Shown: positions 1 through 6,126 of the stretch, in pieces
Layout: the number at the start of each line of letters is the position of its first letter
Numbering within the stretch: the first letter of the stretch is position 1
NCBI GenBank assembly: GCA_022844585.1
Contig: JALHLM010000378.1
Coordinates: forward strand, 1 to 6,213
Source of the DNA: Pirellulales bacterium
GTDB lineage: Bacteria; Planctomycetota; Planctomycetia; Pirellulales; JALHLM01
Length of the DNA: 6,213 nt
Direction: 5' to 3'
Notes under the pieces: generated by a model
Seen by the model: only the letters and a program-made list of their open reading frames with translations
What the model was told of the DNA's origin: nothing
The model's database searches: none
Program-made: the position numbers and the translations under genes

Positions 1-1
1 G

Positions 2-355
2 GTCAACATTGTCGACCTCAACAACGTGCGCAATCACTTCGGCGAGGTTGGTCCGAACGTGCTCGGCGATGCCAACGGCGACGGAAAGGTCGGCGTCGGG
101 GACTTGAACGCGGTGCGCAATAACTTTGGCGCTAGCAACGGCGCCGCTCCAGCACCAACGGTCGCTAGTCCCAAGGCGACACGATTTGCCGTCGGAGATC
201 AAACCGACGCCGCGCATCGCAGCACGCTCACCACCGATGCCGCGACGTTACGGCGTCGGCAGATCGAGGCGGACGTCTTGTTCACGCAACTAGGACAAGT
301 CGAACGTCCCGGTGAATTCCTTCACCGCGCGCGACGAAATGCGGTTCGGGGATAG
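2..355 (+). CDS. C-terminal fragment of a dockerin type I repeat protein (5' end outside the window)
   Basis: The reading frame is open from the left edge, so this is the last 117 residues of a longer protein; the GTG at position 26 is an internal Val codon, not a start. Residues 1-17 match the second half of a dockerin repeat (VDLNNVRNHFG). Residues 22-43 form a full repeat, GDANGDGKVGVGDLNAVRNN followed by FG, with the EF-hand-like calcium ligands D23, N25, D27 and D34. In planctomycetes such repeats commonly end large secreted or surface proteins, so extracellular location is likely but inferred. The remaining 70 or so residues are an Ala/Pro/Thr-rich linker and then an Arg- and charge-rich tail (LRRRQIEADVLFTQLG and on) that I do not recognise. 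The catalytic or adhesive part of the protein lies upstream, so its function cannot be given. The stop is TAG at 353-355, 26 bp before the convergent tdh stop; no clear terminator hairpin is visible in that gap. Confidence 0.85.
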   Translation, partial: VNIVDLNNVRNHFGEVGPNVLGDANGDGKVGVGDLNAVRNNFGASNGAAPAPTVASPKATRFAVGDQTDAAHRSTLTTDAATLRRRQIEADVLFTQLGQVERPGEFLHRARRNAVRG

Positions 356-381
356 CGTCGACGGCACTGCCCGGAAATCGG

Positions 382-1431
382 TTAAGTAATCCGCAGCACC
401 ACCTTAATCGCTTCGCCGCTTTGCATCATCTTGAATGCGCGGTCGAAGTCGGCGAACGCGATTTGGTGAGTGATGATCGGTTCCAGTTGCAGGCGGCCGG
501 AGAGGACGAAGCTTTCGACCTGGTACCAGGTTTCGTACATCCGGCGGCCGTTGATGCCGAGGACCGTGGCGCCTTTGAAAATGATGTCGTTCGGCAGGTC
601 CAACTCGACCGGCTTCGACGGCAGGCCGAGTAGCGCTGCGGTGCCGCCGTTGCGGAGCGCGGAGAATCCTTGCCGGATCGCGCGGGGATGGCCGGACATT
701 TCCAGCAGGACTTGCGGGCCTTGGTCGTGCGTCACGCGACGGGCTTCGACCGGCCATCGCTCGTCGGCGGCGTTCCAGGCGTGATCCGCGCCGAGGCGTT
801 TGGCCAATTCCAGCCGCGCGGGATTGGCGTCGGTGACTAAAATCGTTCCAGCCCCGGCCGCGCGGGCGATCGTGACGGCCATTAGGCCGATGATGCCGAC
901 GCCGGTCACCAGCACGCTGCGACCGCTCACGCCGGCGGCCATCACCGTGTGCATCGCGTTGCCGAGCGGATCGAACACGGCGGCCACGTGATCGGGAATG
1001 TCCGGATGCACCGGCCAGACGTTTTCCTCGGGGATGGCCACGTACTCGGCGAAACAGCCGTCGCGATCGATGCCGATAATGTCGACCCGTTCGCAGATAT
1101 GGCCGTTGCCGGTCCGGCACGGCTCGCAAACGCCGCAGCCAATGTGCCCTTCGCCGCTGATCCGCGCGCCGACCTGCGTCCGCTCGACGGCCGCGCCGAC
1201 GGCCACCACGCGGCCGACGAATTCATGCCCCACGGTGGTGCCTAGGGGTACGCGCGAGGCGCTCCAGGCGTCCCACTCGTAGATATGGCGATCGGTCCCG
1301 CAGACTCCGGCATGGGTCACGGCGACCAGGACGTCTCGGGGCCCGATGGCAGGCGTGGGCGTTTCGGTAGCCCAGGTAAGTCCTGGCCCCGCCGAAGTTT
1401 TCTTGACGGCTTTCATCGACTTCGCGATCAT
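382..1431 (-). CDS. tdh: L-threonine 3-dehydrogenase (zinc-dependent medium-chain dehydrogenase)
   Basis: Tdh oxidises L-threonine to 2-amino-3-oxobutyrate with NAD+ in the cytoplasm; Kbl normally cleaves that product to glycine and acetyl-CoA. With the start chosen here the product is 349 residues (E. coli Tdh has 341). Visible motifs are the catalytic zinc site GVCGTD (C44) with GHE (H69-E70), the structural zinc cysteines C99, C102, C105 and C113, FDPLGNAMHT at 153-162, the Rossmann loop GVGIIG at 177-182 and the NAD-ribose Asp in VTDANPARLELAK (D201). LEMSG, IFKG, the GINGRRMYETWYQ stretch and EPIITH also match Tdh closely and set it apart from sorbitol or alcohol dehydrogenases. The longest frame starts at 1497, but its first 22 residues have no counterpart in the family. 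ATG 1431 has AAGGGA 5 nt upstream; ATG 1416 (344 aa) matches the E. coli N-terminus best and is the alternative. No kbl gene is adjacent in the window, unlike the E. coli kbl-tdh operon. Confidence 0.93.
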   Translation of the reverse strand: MIAKSMKAVKKTSAGPGLTWATETPTPAIGPRDVLVAVTHAGVCGTDRHIYEWDAWSASRVPLGTTVGHEFVGRVVAVGAAVERTQVGARISGEGHIGCGVCEPCRTGNGHICERVDIIGIDRDGCFAEYVAIPEENVWPVHPDIPDHVAAVFDPLGNAMHTVMAAGVSGRSVLVTGVGIIGLMAVTIARAAGAGTILVTDANPARLELAKRLGADHAWNAADERWPVEARRVTHDQGPQVLLEMSGHPRAIRQGFSALRNGGTAALLGLPSKPVELDLPNDIIFKGATVLGINGRRMYETWYQVESFVLSGRLQLEPIITHQIAFADFDRAFKMMQSGEAIKVVLRIT

Positions 1432-1436
1432 TCGCG

Positions 1437-1442
1437 TCCCTT
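1437..1442 (-). promoter_or_regulatory. Ribosome binding site for tdh
   Basis: On the minus strand AAGGGA lies 5 nt before the ATG at 1431. The alternative ATG at 1416 has only a weak GAAG upstream. This favours the 349-residue form of Tdh, although the better family alignment begins at the second Met. Confidence 0.5.
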
Positions 1443-1500
1443 GCAACGTAAAGTGCCGTATGCCGAACTGTCGAAGCAGGAACTTCGAGCGAATCAAAGA

Positions 1501-1545
1501 GCTACTTCACCTACTCCGCCTCCTACACCTACTTCACCTACCGCA
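1501..1545. repeat. 9-bp degenerate tandem repeat, about five units, in the tdh/vanZ-like divergent intergenic region
   Basis: Five consecutive 9-mers read gctacttca, cctactccg, cctcctaca, cctacttca and cctaccgca, with consensus CCTACTTCA. A 12-bp exact direct repeat, ctacttcaccta, occurs at 1502-1513 and 1529-1540. The block lies in the 130-bp gap between the two divergent genes, just upstream of the ribosome binding site of the VanZ-like gene. Read in the frame of that gene it gives a Leu/His-rich string, which looks like a translated simple repeat and not real protein. The purine-rich complement would lie in the leader or promoter of tdh. Function unknown; it may be slippage-generated filler. 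Confidence 0.6.
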
Positions 1546-1551
1546 TTGTAC

Positions 1552-1555
1552 GGAG
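1552..1555 (+). promoter_or_regulatory. Ribosome binding site deciding the TTG start of the VanZ-like gene
   Basis: GGAG at 1552-1555 is followed by a 6-nt spacer and TTG at 1562. The same frame stays open far upstream (an ATG at 1346), but that stretch is antisense to the N-terminus of tdh and then runs through the 9-bp tandem repeat. The Shine-Dalgarno match and the point where VanZ-like sequence begins both support the TTG. Confidence 0.6.
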
Positions 1556-1561
1556 CTCCCT

Positions 1562-2092
1562 TTGTCGACCGCGCCGCTCGAACAACGAAAATCCCGGGCG
1601 CGACTGGCGTTCGTCCTGCTGGCTCTGTATCTGCCGTTGCAGATGCTAGCCATGCATTGGCCGCTGCCGAAAATGCCGCTGGGGGCTTGGCGGATTTGGG
1701 ACAAAGCGCCGCATTTCATGGTCTACGCGGTGTTCGCAAGTCTACTGGTCTGGTACGTAGTTGCCCAGCGGCGGGTGAGCGGAAAGAGCAACGCGGATGG
1801 CTTGGCCCGCCGCTTTTTGATGGCTTTCGTGTGCCTGGCGTCGTACGCCTGGCTCGACGAACTGACGCAACCGTTTACCGGCCGCTCTTGCGACGTCTAC
1901 GACTGGTTGGCGGATATCCTCGGGGCAGGAGTGGTCTTTGTCGGCGCCTATACATTGCGGCGCTGCCGCGGCGTCAACGCAGTTCCAACGCTTTCCCTTT
2001 TGAACCGCGGAAACGCAGAGGCGCGGAGGGGAGAGGTAGGGATGACAAATAGTGAATTCCAAATGACGAAGGAATGTCGAGTGCTTGAGTAA
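1562..2092 (+). CDS. VanZ-like family integral membrane protein
   Basis: Predicted 176-residue polytopic inner-membrane protein. Hydrophobic segments are visible at roughly residues 14-31, 51-68, 86-98 and 115-132. The VanZ-like signature is present: DKAPHFMVYAVFASLL (D47, H51, Y55) before the second helix, then DELTQPFTGRSCDVYDWLAD at 99-118 with D99, E100, Q103, R108, D111 and D114, and a G-A-G in the last helix. VanZ itself gives low-level teicoplanin resistance by an unclear mechanism; most chromosomal VanZ-like proteins have no known function, so no resistance role is claimed. The start is TTG with GGAG 6 nt upstream. From about residue 146 the C-terminus is encoded by an intergenic inverted repeat (NRGNAEARRG and the loop beyond), so the last 30 or so residues are probably not part of the conserved fold. 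The gene converges on the oxoprolinase gene, with 66 bp between the stop codons. Confidence 0.8.
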   Translation: MSTAPLEQRKSRARLAFVLLALYLPLQMLAMHWPLPKMPLGAWRIWDKAPHFMVYAVFASLLVWYVVAQRRVSGKSNADGLARRFLMAFVCLASYAWLDELTQPFTGRSCDVYDWLADILGAGVVFVGAYTLRRCRGVNAVPTLSLLNRGNAEARRGEVGMTNSEFQMTKECRVLE

Positions 2093-2164
2093 CGAATGAG
2101 CCAGCGATTGTCATGTTTTCCGTTTTCTCATTCCTCCGCGTCTCTGCGTCTCCGCGGTTCAAAA
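1998..2164. repeat. 32-bp near-perfect inverted repeat (30/32) with 103-bp spacer, overlapping both convergent gene ends
   Basis: The left arm is 1998-2029 and contains gaaccgcgga and cgcggagg. The right arm is 2133-2164. Reverse-complemented, the right arm matches the left at 30 of 32 positions. Both arms carry the motif CCGCGGA-N-ACGCAGAG-N-CGCGGAGG. The left arm encodes residues 146-156 of the VanZ-like protein, while the right arm supplies the TGA stop (2159-2161) and last Phe codon of the oxoprolinase gene. The spacer contains loosely repeated AATGA/GAATG-like words (gaattccaaatgacgaagga) and no gene of its own. Arms of this kind resemble dispersed repeats seen in large planctomycete-like genomes, but that is from memory and not checked. 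A transcript from either strand could fold into a long hairpin and help stop convergent transcription. Confidence 0.8.
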
Positions 2165-5100
2165 CGGAATCGCCCCCCAGCCGCCGCCGCCGGGCGTTTG
2201 GATCGTGAGTACGTCGCCTGATTCGACAGACAACTGTGCCGCGCCGGGCAATTCGATCGTTTCGCCGTTGGCGCGTTGTAGCGAGTTGATCCCCAGTGCG
2301 CCGGGTTGTCCGCCGTTTGCGCCATACGGCGCATAAGGTCCGCGACGCTGTGTGAGCAGTGAAACGACGAGCGGTCGCAGAAATTCCATTCGCCGCACCA
2401 CGCCATGTCCGCCGCGAAGTTCACCGGCACCGCCAGAGCCGGTGCGGATGCGGAATTCTTGGAGCACGACGGGGTAGCGACGCTCCAGTACTTCCGGATC
2501 GGTGAGGCGGGTGTTCGTCATGTGAGTATGAACCGCATCAGCGCCGGGCATTCGCGAGGTTGCGCCCGCGCCGCCGCAGATGGTTTCGTAGTAACCAAAC
2601 GAACCGTCGCCGAACAAGAGATTGTTCATCGTCCCTTGGCTGGCGGCGGCCAGGCCGAATGCGCCGAGCAGCACGTCGACCACGCGTTGCGAGGTCTCGA
2701 CGTTGCCGCCGACGATGGCGGCGCAGTCCTCCGCCGCGTCGCGCTCCGGCGGATTCAGCAAACATTCCGGCAATTTGATGCGCACCGGCTTCATCACGCC
2801 GGCGTTGAGGGGAATGTCCTCGTCGATCAACACGCGCAAGCAGTACATGACGGCGGCGTGGACGATGGCGCGATTTGCGTTCAGATTTCCCTGTGAGACC
2901 GGTCCTGTGCCTTCGAAATCAATTTCCAGCCCGGCGTCGTCGACCGTGATCGTGGCGACGATCGGCGTGCCGTCGTCCAAGTGATCGATAAACCGCCGCT
3001 GGCCGCGCGGCAGTTTTGCGAGCGCGGCACGCAGCTTCTGCTCGGCGGCGGTTTGGATGCGTTCCATATACTGTCGCACGACCGGCAATGTATAGCGGGC
3101 CGCCAACGCTTCCAGCGAGCGGAGGCCGTATTGATTCGCGGCGACTTGCGCGCGGACATCGGCGAGATTCTCGGCAACGTTCCGACTCGGATATGGCGCC
3201 TCGCGGAGGATGCGTTCCAATTCCGAGAAGCGTGATGCGCCGGCCTCGATCAGCTTGAGGTTGCGGATCAACACGCCCTCTTCCGCGAGGTTCTTCGAGA
3301 ACGGCGGCATGGATCCTGGCGTGATCCCGCCGATTTCCGCATGGTGCGCGCGGCTGGCGGTGAAGAACAAGAGTTCGCCTTTCGCCAGGTCATGGACGGG
3401 CGTGACGACAGTCACATCCGGCAAGTGCGAGCCGCCGCGATACGGATCGTTCGTAACGAAGACGTCGCCCGGAGCGATGCTGGGATTGTCGGCGATTACG
3501 CGCCGCACCGTTTCCCCCATCGCGCCCAAGTGTACGGGAATATGCGGCGCATTGACGACGAGGTCGCCCGTCGCAGTGAACAGCGCGCAGCTGAAATCCA
3601 ATCGTTCTTTGACGTTCACGCTCGTCGCGGTATTGCGAAGTGTAACGCCCATCTGCTCCGCGATGCCGGCGAACTGTTGGTTAAAGACTTCCAGCATCAC
3701 GGCGTCGTTGGCCGGCGCGTTTTGGTGTGCATTTTGTCCAGCGACGTCGGTAAGCAGCAACTCGCCGCCGGTGAGAAGTTGCGCCTGCCAACCAGGTTCG
3801 ATCACCGTGGTGGCAAATGGTTCAGCGATGATCGCCGGTCCCTCGACTACCGCGCCGGCCGGCAACGCTTCACGATCAAAATGCGCCGTCGCTTGCCAGC
3901 CGTTGAAATAGGCGTCGACATGTCGCCGCGGCGAGACCTCCACGCGCGGCGCCGTCCGCGACAACGTTGGCGCTTCGTCTGGCTTCGTGCGCGCCGCGCA
4001 GTGTATGGCCACCAATTCCAGGTCTCGTCCCTCATGGACGAATCCGTAAGCTTGGCGATGCGCACGCTCGAACGCGGATCGCCAGGCGGTGACGTCCGTC
4101 TCGGCTGAAATCGTTGCACCATCAACGATGAGAGTCGCGTCGTAACCACGATAGCGCAACTCTAGCGACCATGATTTCTGACACTGCGTTGAGCTAACGC
4201 ACTCCTCTCGTGTAAGTTGATCGACGAGCCGCGCCATGACGGGTTCCATCATCGCGTGGATGTCTGTCGGAAACGTCGCGTCGACGATGCGATAGACGCC
4301 GAGCGATTCATGACGCTCTTGCTGTGCGTGGCCGATGCCAAAGGCGCTGAGCAAGCCCGCGTCGGGATGGCTCAGAACCTGGCGAATGCCCAACTCGCGG
4401 GCCACGGCGCAGGCATGTTGCCCCGCGGCCGCGCCGAAGGCTACCAATACATATTCACGCGGATCGTAACCGCGGGCGACGGAGATGGTCCGAATTGCAC
4501 GGGCCATGTGCTGATTGGCCACGGTTAGGCAGCCCGCCGAGACAGTCTCGCGCGGTTGCGACATCTTCGTGCAAAGGTCGTCCAAACGGCGTTCCACGGC
4601 GGCGCGGTCGAGCGGAAACGGAAAGCGGTCCTCGGGAATGCGCCCCAGGAACAAATTCACGTCGGTCACCGTGAGCGGGCCGCCGCGACCATAGCAGGCA
4701 GGGCCTGGGTCGGCGCCGGCGCTCGCGGGGCCGACGACCAGACGCGTCCCTTCGAAGTCGCAGATCGACCCGCCCCCCGCGGCAACCGTGTGGATCGCCA
4801 GCATCGGCGCGACGACGCGCACGCCAGCCTTCTCGGTTTCGTACTCATGCTCGAAGCGGCCGTCGAATCGCGCGACGTCGGTGCTCGTACCGCCCATGTC
4901 AAAGCCGATCGCGCGTTCGAAACCGACGGTCTGCGCGGCCCGCGCAAAGCCAACGACGCCGCCAGCCGGGCCGGACAAAATGCTGTCCTTACCGCGGAAC
5001 TGTTGGGGGGTGACCAACCCGCCCGCCGAGGTCATCAGGCGCAACGAGCTACCCGGAAGCGCTGTCGCGAGTGTCTCGACATAGCGGCGCAAGACGGGAT

Positions 5101-5968
5101 TCAAATAGGCATCGACGACCGTCGTGTCGCCGCGGGCGACGATTTTCACGAGGGGCGCCACTTCATGCGAGACGCTGATCTCGCGGAAGCCGACCTCGCG
5201 CGCCACTTGTGCCACGAGGCGCTCGTGGGCGGGATAGCGATCGGCATGCAACAGGCAAATCGCGATGGACTCAACGCCTTGCGATTGCAATTCGAGCAAC
5301 TGCCGGCGAACTTCGTTCACGTTCGGCGCTCGCCGCACCGTGCCGTCGGCCAAGATGCGTTCATCGATCTCGACAACCGCACCGAACAGCGGCGACGGCT
5401 TTTCGATATCAAGCTGGAACAACTTCGGCCGCTGTTGATAGCCGATCCGCAGCACATCGCCAAATCCGCGCGTGGTCACGAACGCGGTCCGCGCGCCGCG
5501 CCGCGTAAGCAGGGCGTTCGTGCCGCGCGTCGTGCCGAGCCGCATCGATACCGGCGGAATCGATTGATCTTGCCGCAGTCCGAGCAGAAAACGCACTGCC
5601 AGGATGGGCGATTCCTCGCCAGAAGTGAGTTCATAGCGCATGCCCGGCGTCGGCACGACGGCAAGCGCGGCGTCGAAATGTAGTCGGCCTGACGCAGCGT
5701 CGAAATCGCCAACGGTGCATTCTGCTAGCGTTGCGCCGTCATCGGCAAGTAACCGCAATCGAAAGCCTCGCCAGAATTGTTCGGGATCGCGCTTGCGCGC
5801 GATGTCCACGATCGCGGTTGCTTCGGAGCCTTCGGCGACCGTGCCCTTGGTGATGCCGGAGCTGAGAAGTTTTAATCGGCGCGTTGTGCCGTCGCAGTGG
5901 CGCGCAAAACAATCGGTAAAGGTCCCGCCGACGTCGATCCAGAATTCCCAGTCATGTACGTCGGACAT
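2159..5968 (-). CDS. 5-oxoprolinase-type fused hydantoinase A/B protein (ATP-dependent)
   Basis: A 1269-residue fusion of HyuA and HyuB modules, close in length to eukaryotic 5-oxoprolinase (about 1290). Predicted cytoplasmic reaction: 5-oxo-L-proline + ATP + water to L-glutamate + ADP + phosphate. The HyuA N-terminal domain starts with IDVGGTFTD (11-19), an acetate/sugar-kinase-like phosphate motif, followed by GTTRGTNALL (145-154). The hydantoinase A core has LSGPAGGVVG (331-340), GFDMGGTSTD (355-364), AAGGGSI (396-402), GADPGPACYG (418-427) and FGAAAGQHAC (511-520). The HyuA C-terminal region runs to about 740. HyuB follows from about 755 with IAEQMGVTLRNT, NVKERLDFSCALF, HIPVHLGAMGE, NDPYRGGSHLPDVTVVTPV, ASRAHHAEIGGITPGSMPPF (871-890) and a terminal GGGGWG. 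The HyuB motifs match OPLAH/OXP1 better than N-methylhydantoinase subunits, which are usually separate proteins; a related lactam or hydantoin substrate is still possible. Unlike PxpABC it needs no partner. The start ATG has GGAAG 10 nt upstream. The gene stands alone, and its stop lies in an inverted repeat. Confidence 0.92.
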   Translation of the reverse strand: MSDVHDWEFWIDVGGTFTDCFARHCDGTTRRLKLLSSGITKGTVAEGSEATAIVDIARKRDPEQFWRGFRLRLLADDGATLAECTVGDFDAASGRLHFDAALAVVPTPGMRYELTSGEESPILAVRFLLGLRQDQSIPPVSMRLGTTRGTNALLTRRGARTAFVTTRGFGDVLRIGYQQRPKLFQLDIEKPSPLFGAVVEIDERILADGTVRRAPNVNEVRRQLLELQSQGVESIAICLLHADRYPAHERLVAQVAREVGFREISVSHEVAPLVKIVARGDTTVVDAYLNPVLRRYVETLATALPGSSLRLMTSAGGLVTPQQFRGKDSILSGPAGGVVGFARAAQTVGFERAIGFDMGGTSTDVARFDGRFEHEYETEKAGVRVVAPMLAIHTVAAGGGSICDFEGTRLVVGPASAGADPGPACYGRGGPLTVTDVNLFLGRIPEDRFPFPLDRAAVERRLDDLCTKMSQPRETVSAGCLTVANQHMARAIRTISVARGYDPREYVLVAFGAAAGQHACAVARELGIRQVLSHPDAGLLSAFGIGHAQQERHESLGVYRIVDATFPTDIHAMMEPVMARLVDQLTREECVSSTQCQKSWSLELRYRGYDATLIVDGATISAETDVTAWRSAFERAHRQAYGFVHEGRDLELVAIHCAARTKPDEAPTLSRTAPRVEVSPRRHVDAYFNGWQATAHFDREALPAGAVVEGPAIIAEPFATTVIEPGWQAQLLTGGELLLTDVAGQNAHQNAPANDAVMLEVFNQQFAGIAEQMGVTLRNTATSVNVKERLDFSCALFTATGDLVVNAPHIPVHLGAMGETVRRVIADNPSIAPGDVFVTNDPYRGGSHLPDVTVVTPVHDLAKGELLFFTASRAHHAEIGGITPGSMPPFSKNLAEEGVLIRNLKLIEAGASRFSELERILREAPYPSRNVAENLADVRAQVAANQYGLRSLEALAARYTLPVVRQYMERIQTAAEQKLRAALAKLPRGQRRFIDHLDDGTPIVATITVDDAGLEIDFEGTGPVSQGNLNANRAIVHAAVMYCLRVLIDEDIPLNAGVMKPVRIKLPECLLNPPERDAAEDCAAIVGGNVETSQRVVDVLLGAFGLAAASQGTMNNLLFGDGSFGYYETICGGAGATSRMPGADAVHTHMTNTRLTDPEVLERRYPVVLQEFRIRTGSGGAGELRGGHGVVRRMEFLRPLVVSLLTQRRGPYAPYGANGGQPGALGINSLQRANGETIELPGAAQLSVESGDVLTIQTPGGGGWGAIPF

Positions 5969-5978
5969 GGTCGCTTTT

Positions 5979-5983
5979 CTTCC
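5979..5983 (-). promoter_or_regulatory. Probable ribosome binding site of the oxoprolinase gene
   Basis: On the minus strand GGAAG lies 10 nt upstream of the ATG at 5968, a slightly long spacing. The start is also supported because the conserved DVGGTFTD motif begins only 11 residues in, as is usual for the family. No convincing -35/-10 pair could be picked between this site and the right edge. Confidence 0.4.
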
Positions 5984-6033
5984 GCGATCGTTTGGAATTC
6001 CTACACTAGCCCGTAGCGCCAGCGAGGGGGAGA

Positions 6034-6050
6034 GGACATCTGTGATGTCC
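6034..6050. repeat. Perfect 7-bp hairpin at the inner edge of the left arm
   Basis: ggacatc (6034-6040), loop tgt, gatgtcc (6044-6050). The stem borrows the last four bases of the left 33-bp arm, so the small hairpin and the long stem exclude each other in a folded strand. No copy sits next to the right arm, so the element is not fully symmetric. Confidence 0.6.
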
Positions 6051-6060
6051 TACACGAATA

Positions 6061-6126
6061 CGCCGAGCCGTGCTAATAATTGCAAATCGAGCTCGATTCT
6101 GATGACGCAAGAAAGTCGGCTCGGCG
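6061..6126. repeat. Nested 10-bp inverted repeat inside the 177-bp element
   Basis: cgccgagccg at 6061-6070 is the exact reverse complement of cggctcggcg at 6117-6126, with a 46-nt loop. It is nested inside the 33-bp arms, so a single strand can form a two-tier stem. The GC-rich stem contrasts with its A/T-richer loop (ctaataattgcaaat). Confidence 0.65.
6085..6098. repeat. Perfect 14-bp palindrome at the centre of the element
   Basis: aatcgagctcgatt equals its own reverse complement. It lies in the loop of the nested 10-bp repeat and within a few bases of the midpoint of the 177-bp element (6093). It could be the apex of a cruciform or a binding site for a dimeric protein; nothing in the sequence decides between these. 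Confidence 0.6.

Noticed and set aside
356..381. Possible shared terminator between the dockerin-protein gene and tdh
   Set aside because: The 26-bp gap has no stem of useful length and no T-run on either strand.
1432..1497. 22-residue N-terminal extension of tdh (ATG at 1497)
   Set aside because: It has no counterpart in Tdh proteins, and the internal ATG codons at 1431 and 1416 match the family's N-terminus.
1346..1561. Upstream extension of the VanZ-like gene to an ATG at 1346
   Set aside because: The extension is antisense to the tdh N-terminus and then translates the 9-bp tandem repeat into a Leu/His string. The TTG at 1562 has a good GGAG site and fits the family start.
1285..2052. 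255-codon plus-strand frame overlapping tdh and the VanZ-like gene
   Set aside because: It is out of frame with the VanZ signature, is composed of Arg/Gly/Pro-rich shadow sequence and runs antisense to tdh at its start.
1974..2162. Small minus-strand frames across the inverted repeat (for example NRGDAETRRNEK and PPRLCVSAVQKG)
   Set aside because: These are translations of the repeat arms themselves, a common source of spurious small proteins, with no independent support.
4556..5683. 375-codon open frame on the plus strand opposite the oxoprolinase gene
   Set aside because: It is antisense to strongly conserved HyuA sequence, is rich in Arg/Ala/His typical of GC-rich shadow frames, shows no domain I recognise and has no convincing ribosome binding site.
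2054..6000. 10-bp inverted match, gaattccaaa at 2054-2063 and tttggaattc at 5991-6000, on both sides of the oxoprolinase gene
   Set aside because: It is short and built around an EcoRI-type palindrome, so chance is a sufficient explanation, and it does not extend at either side.
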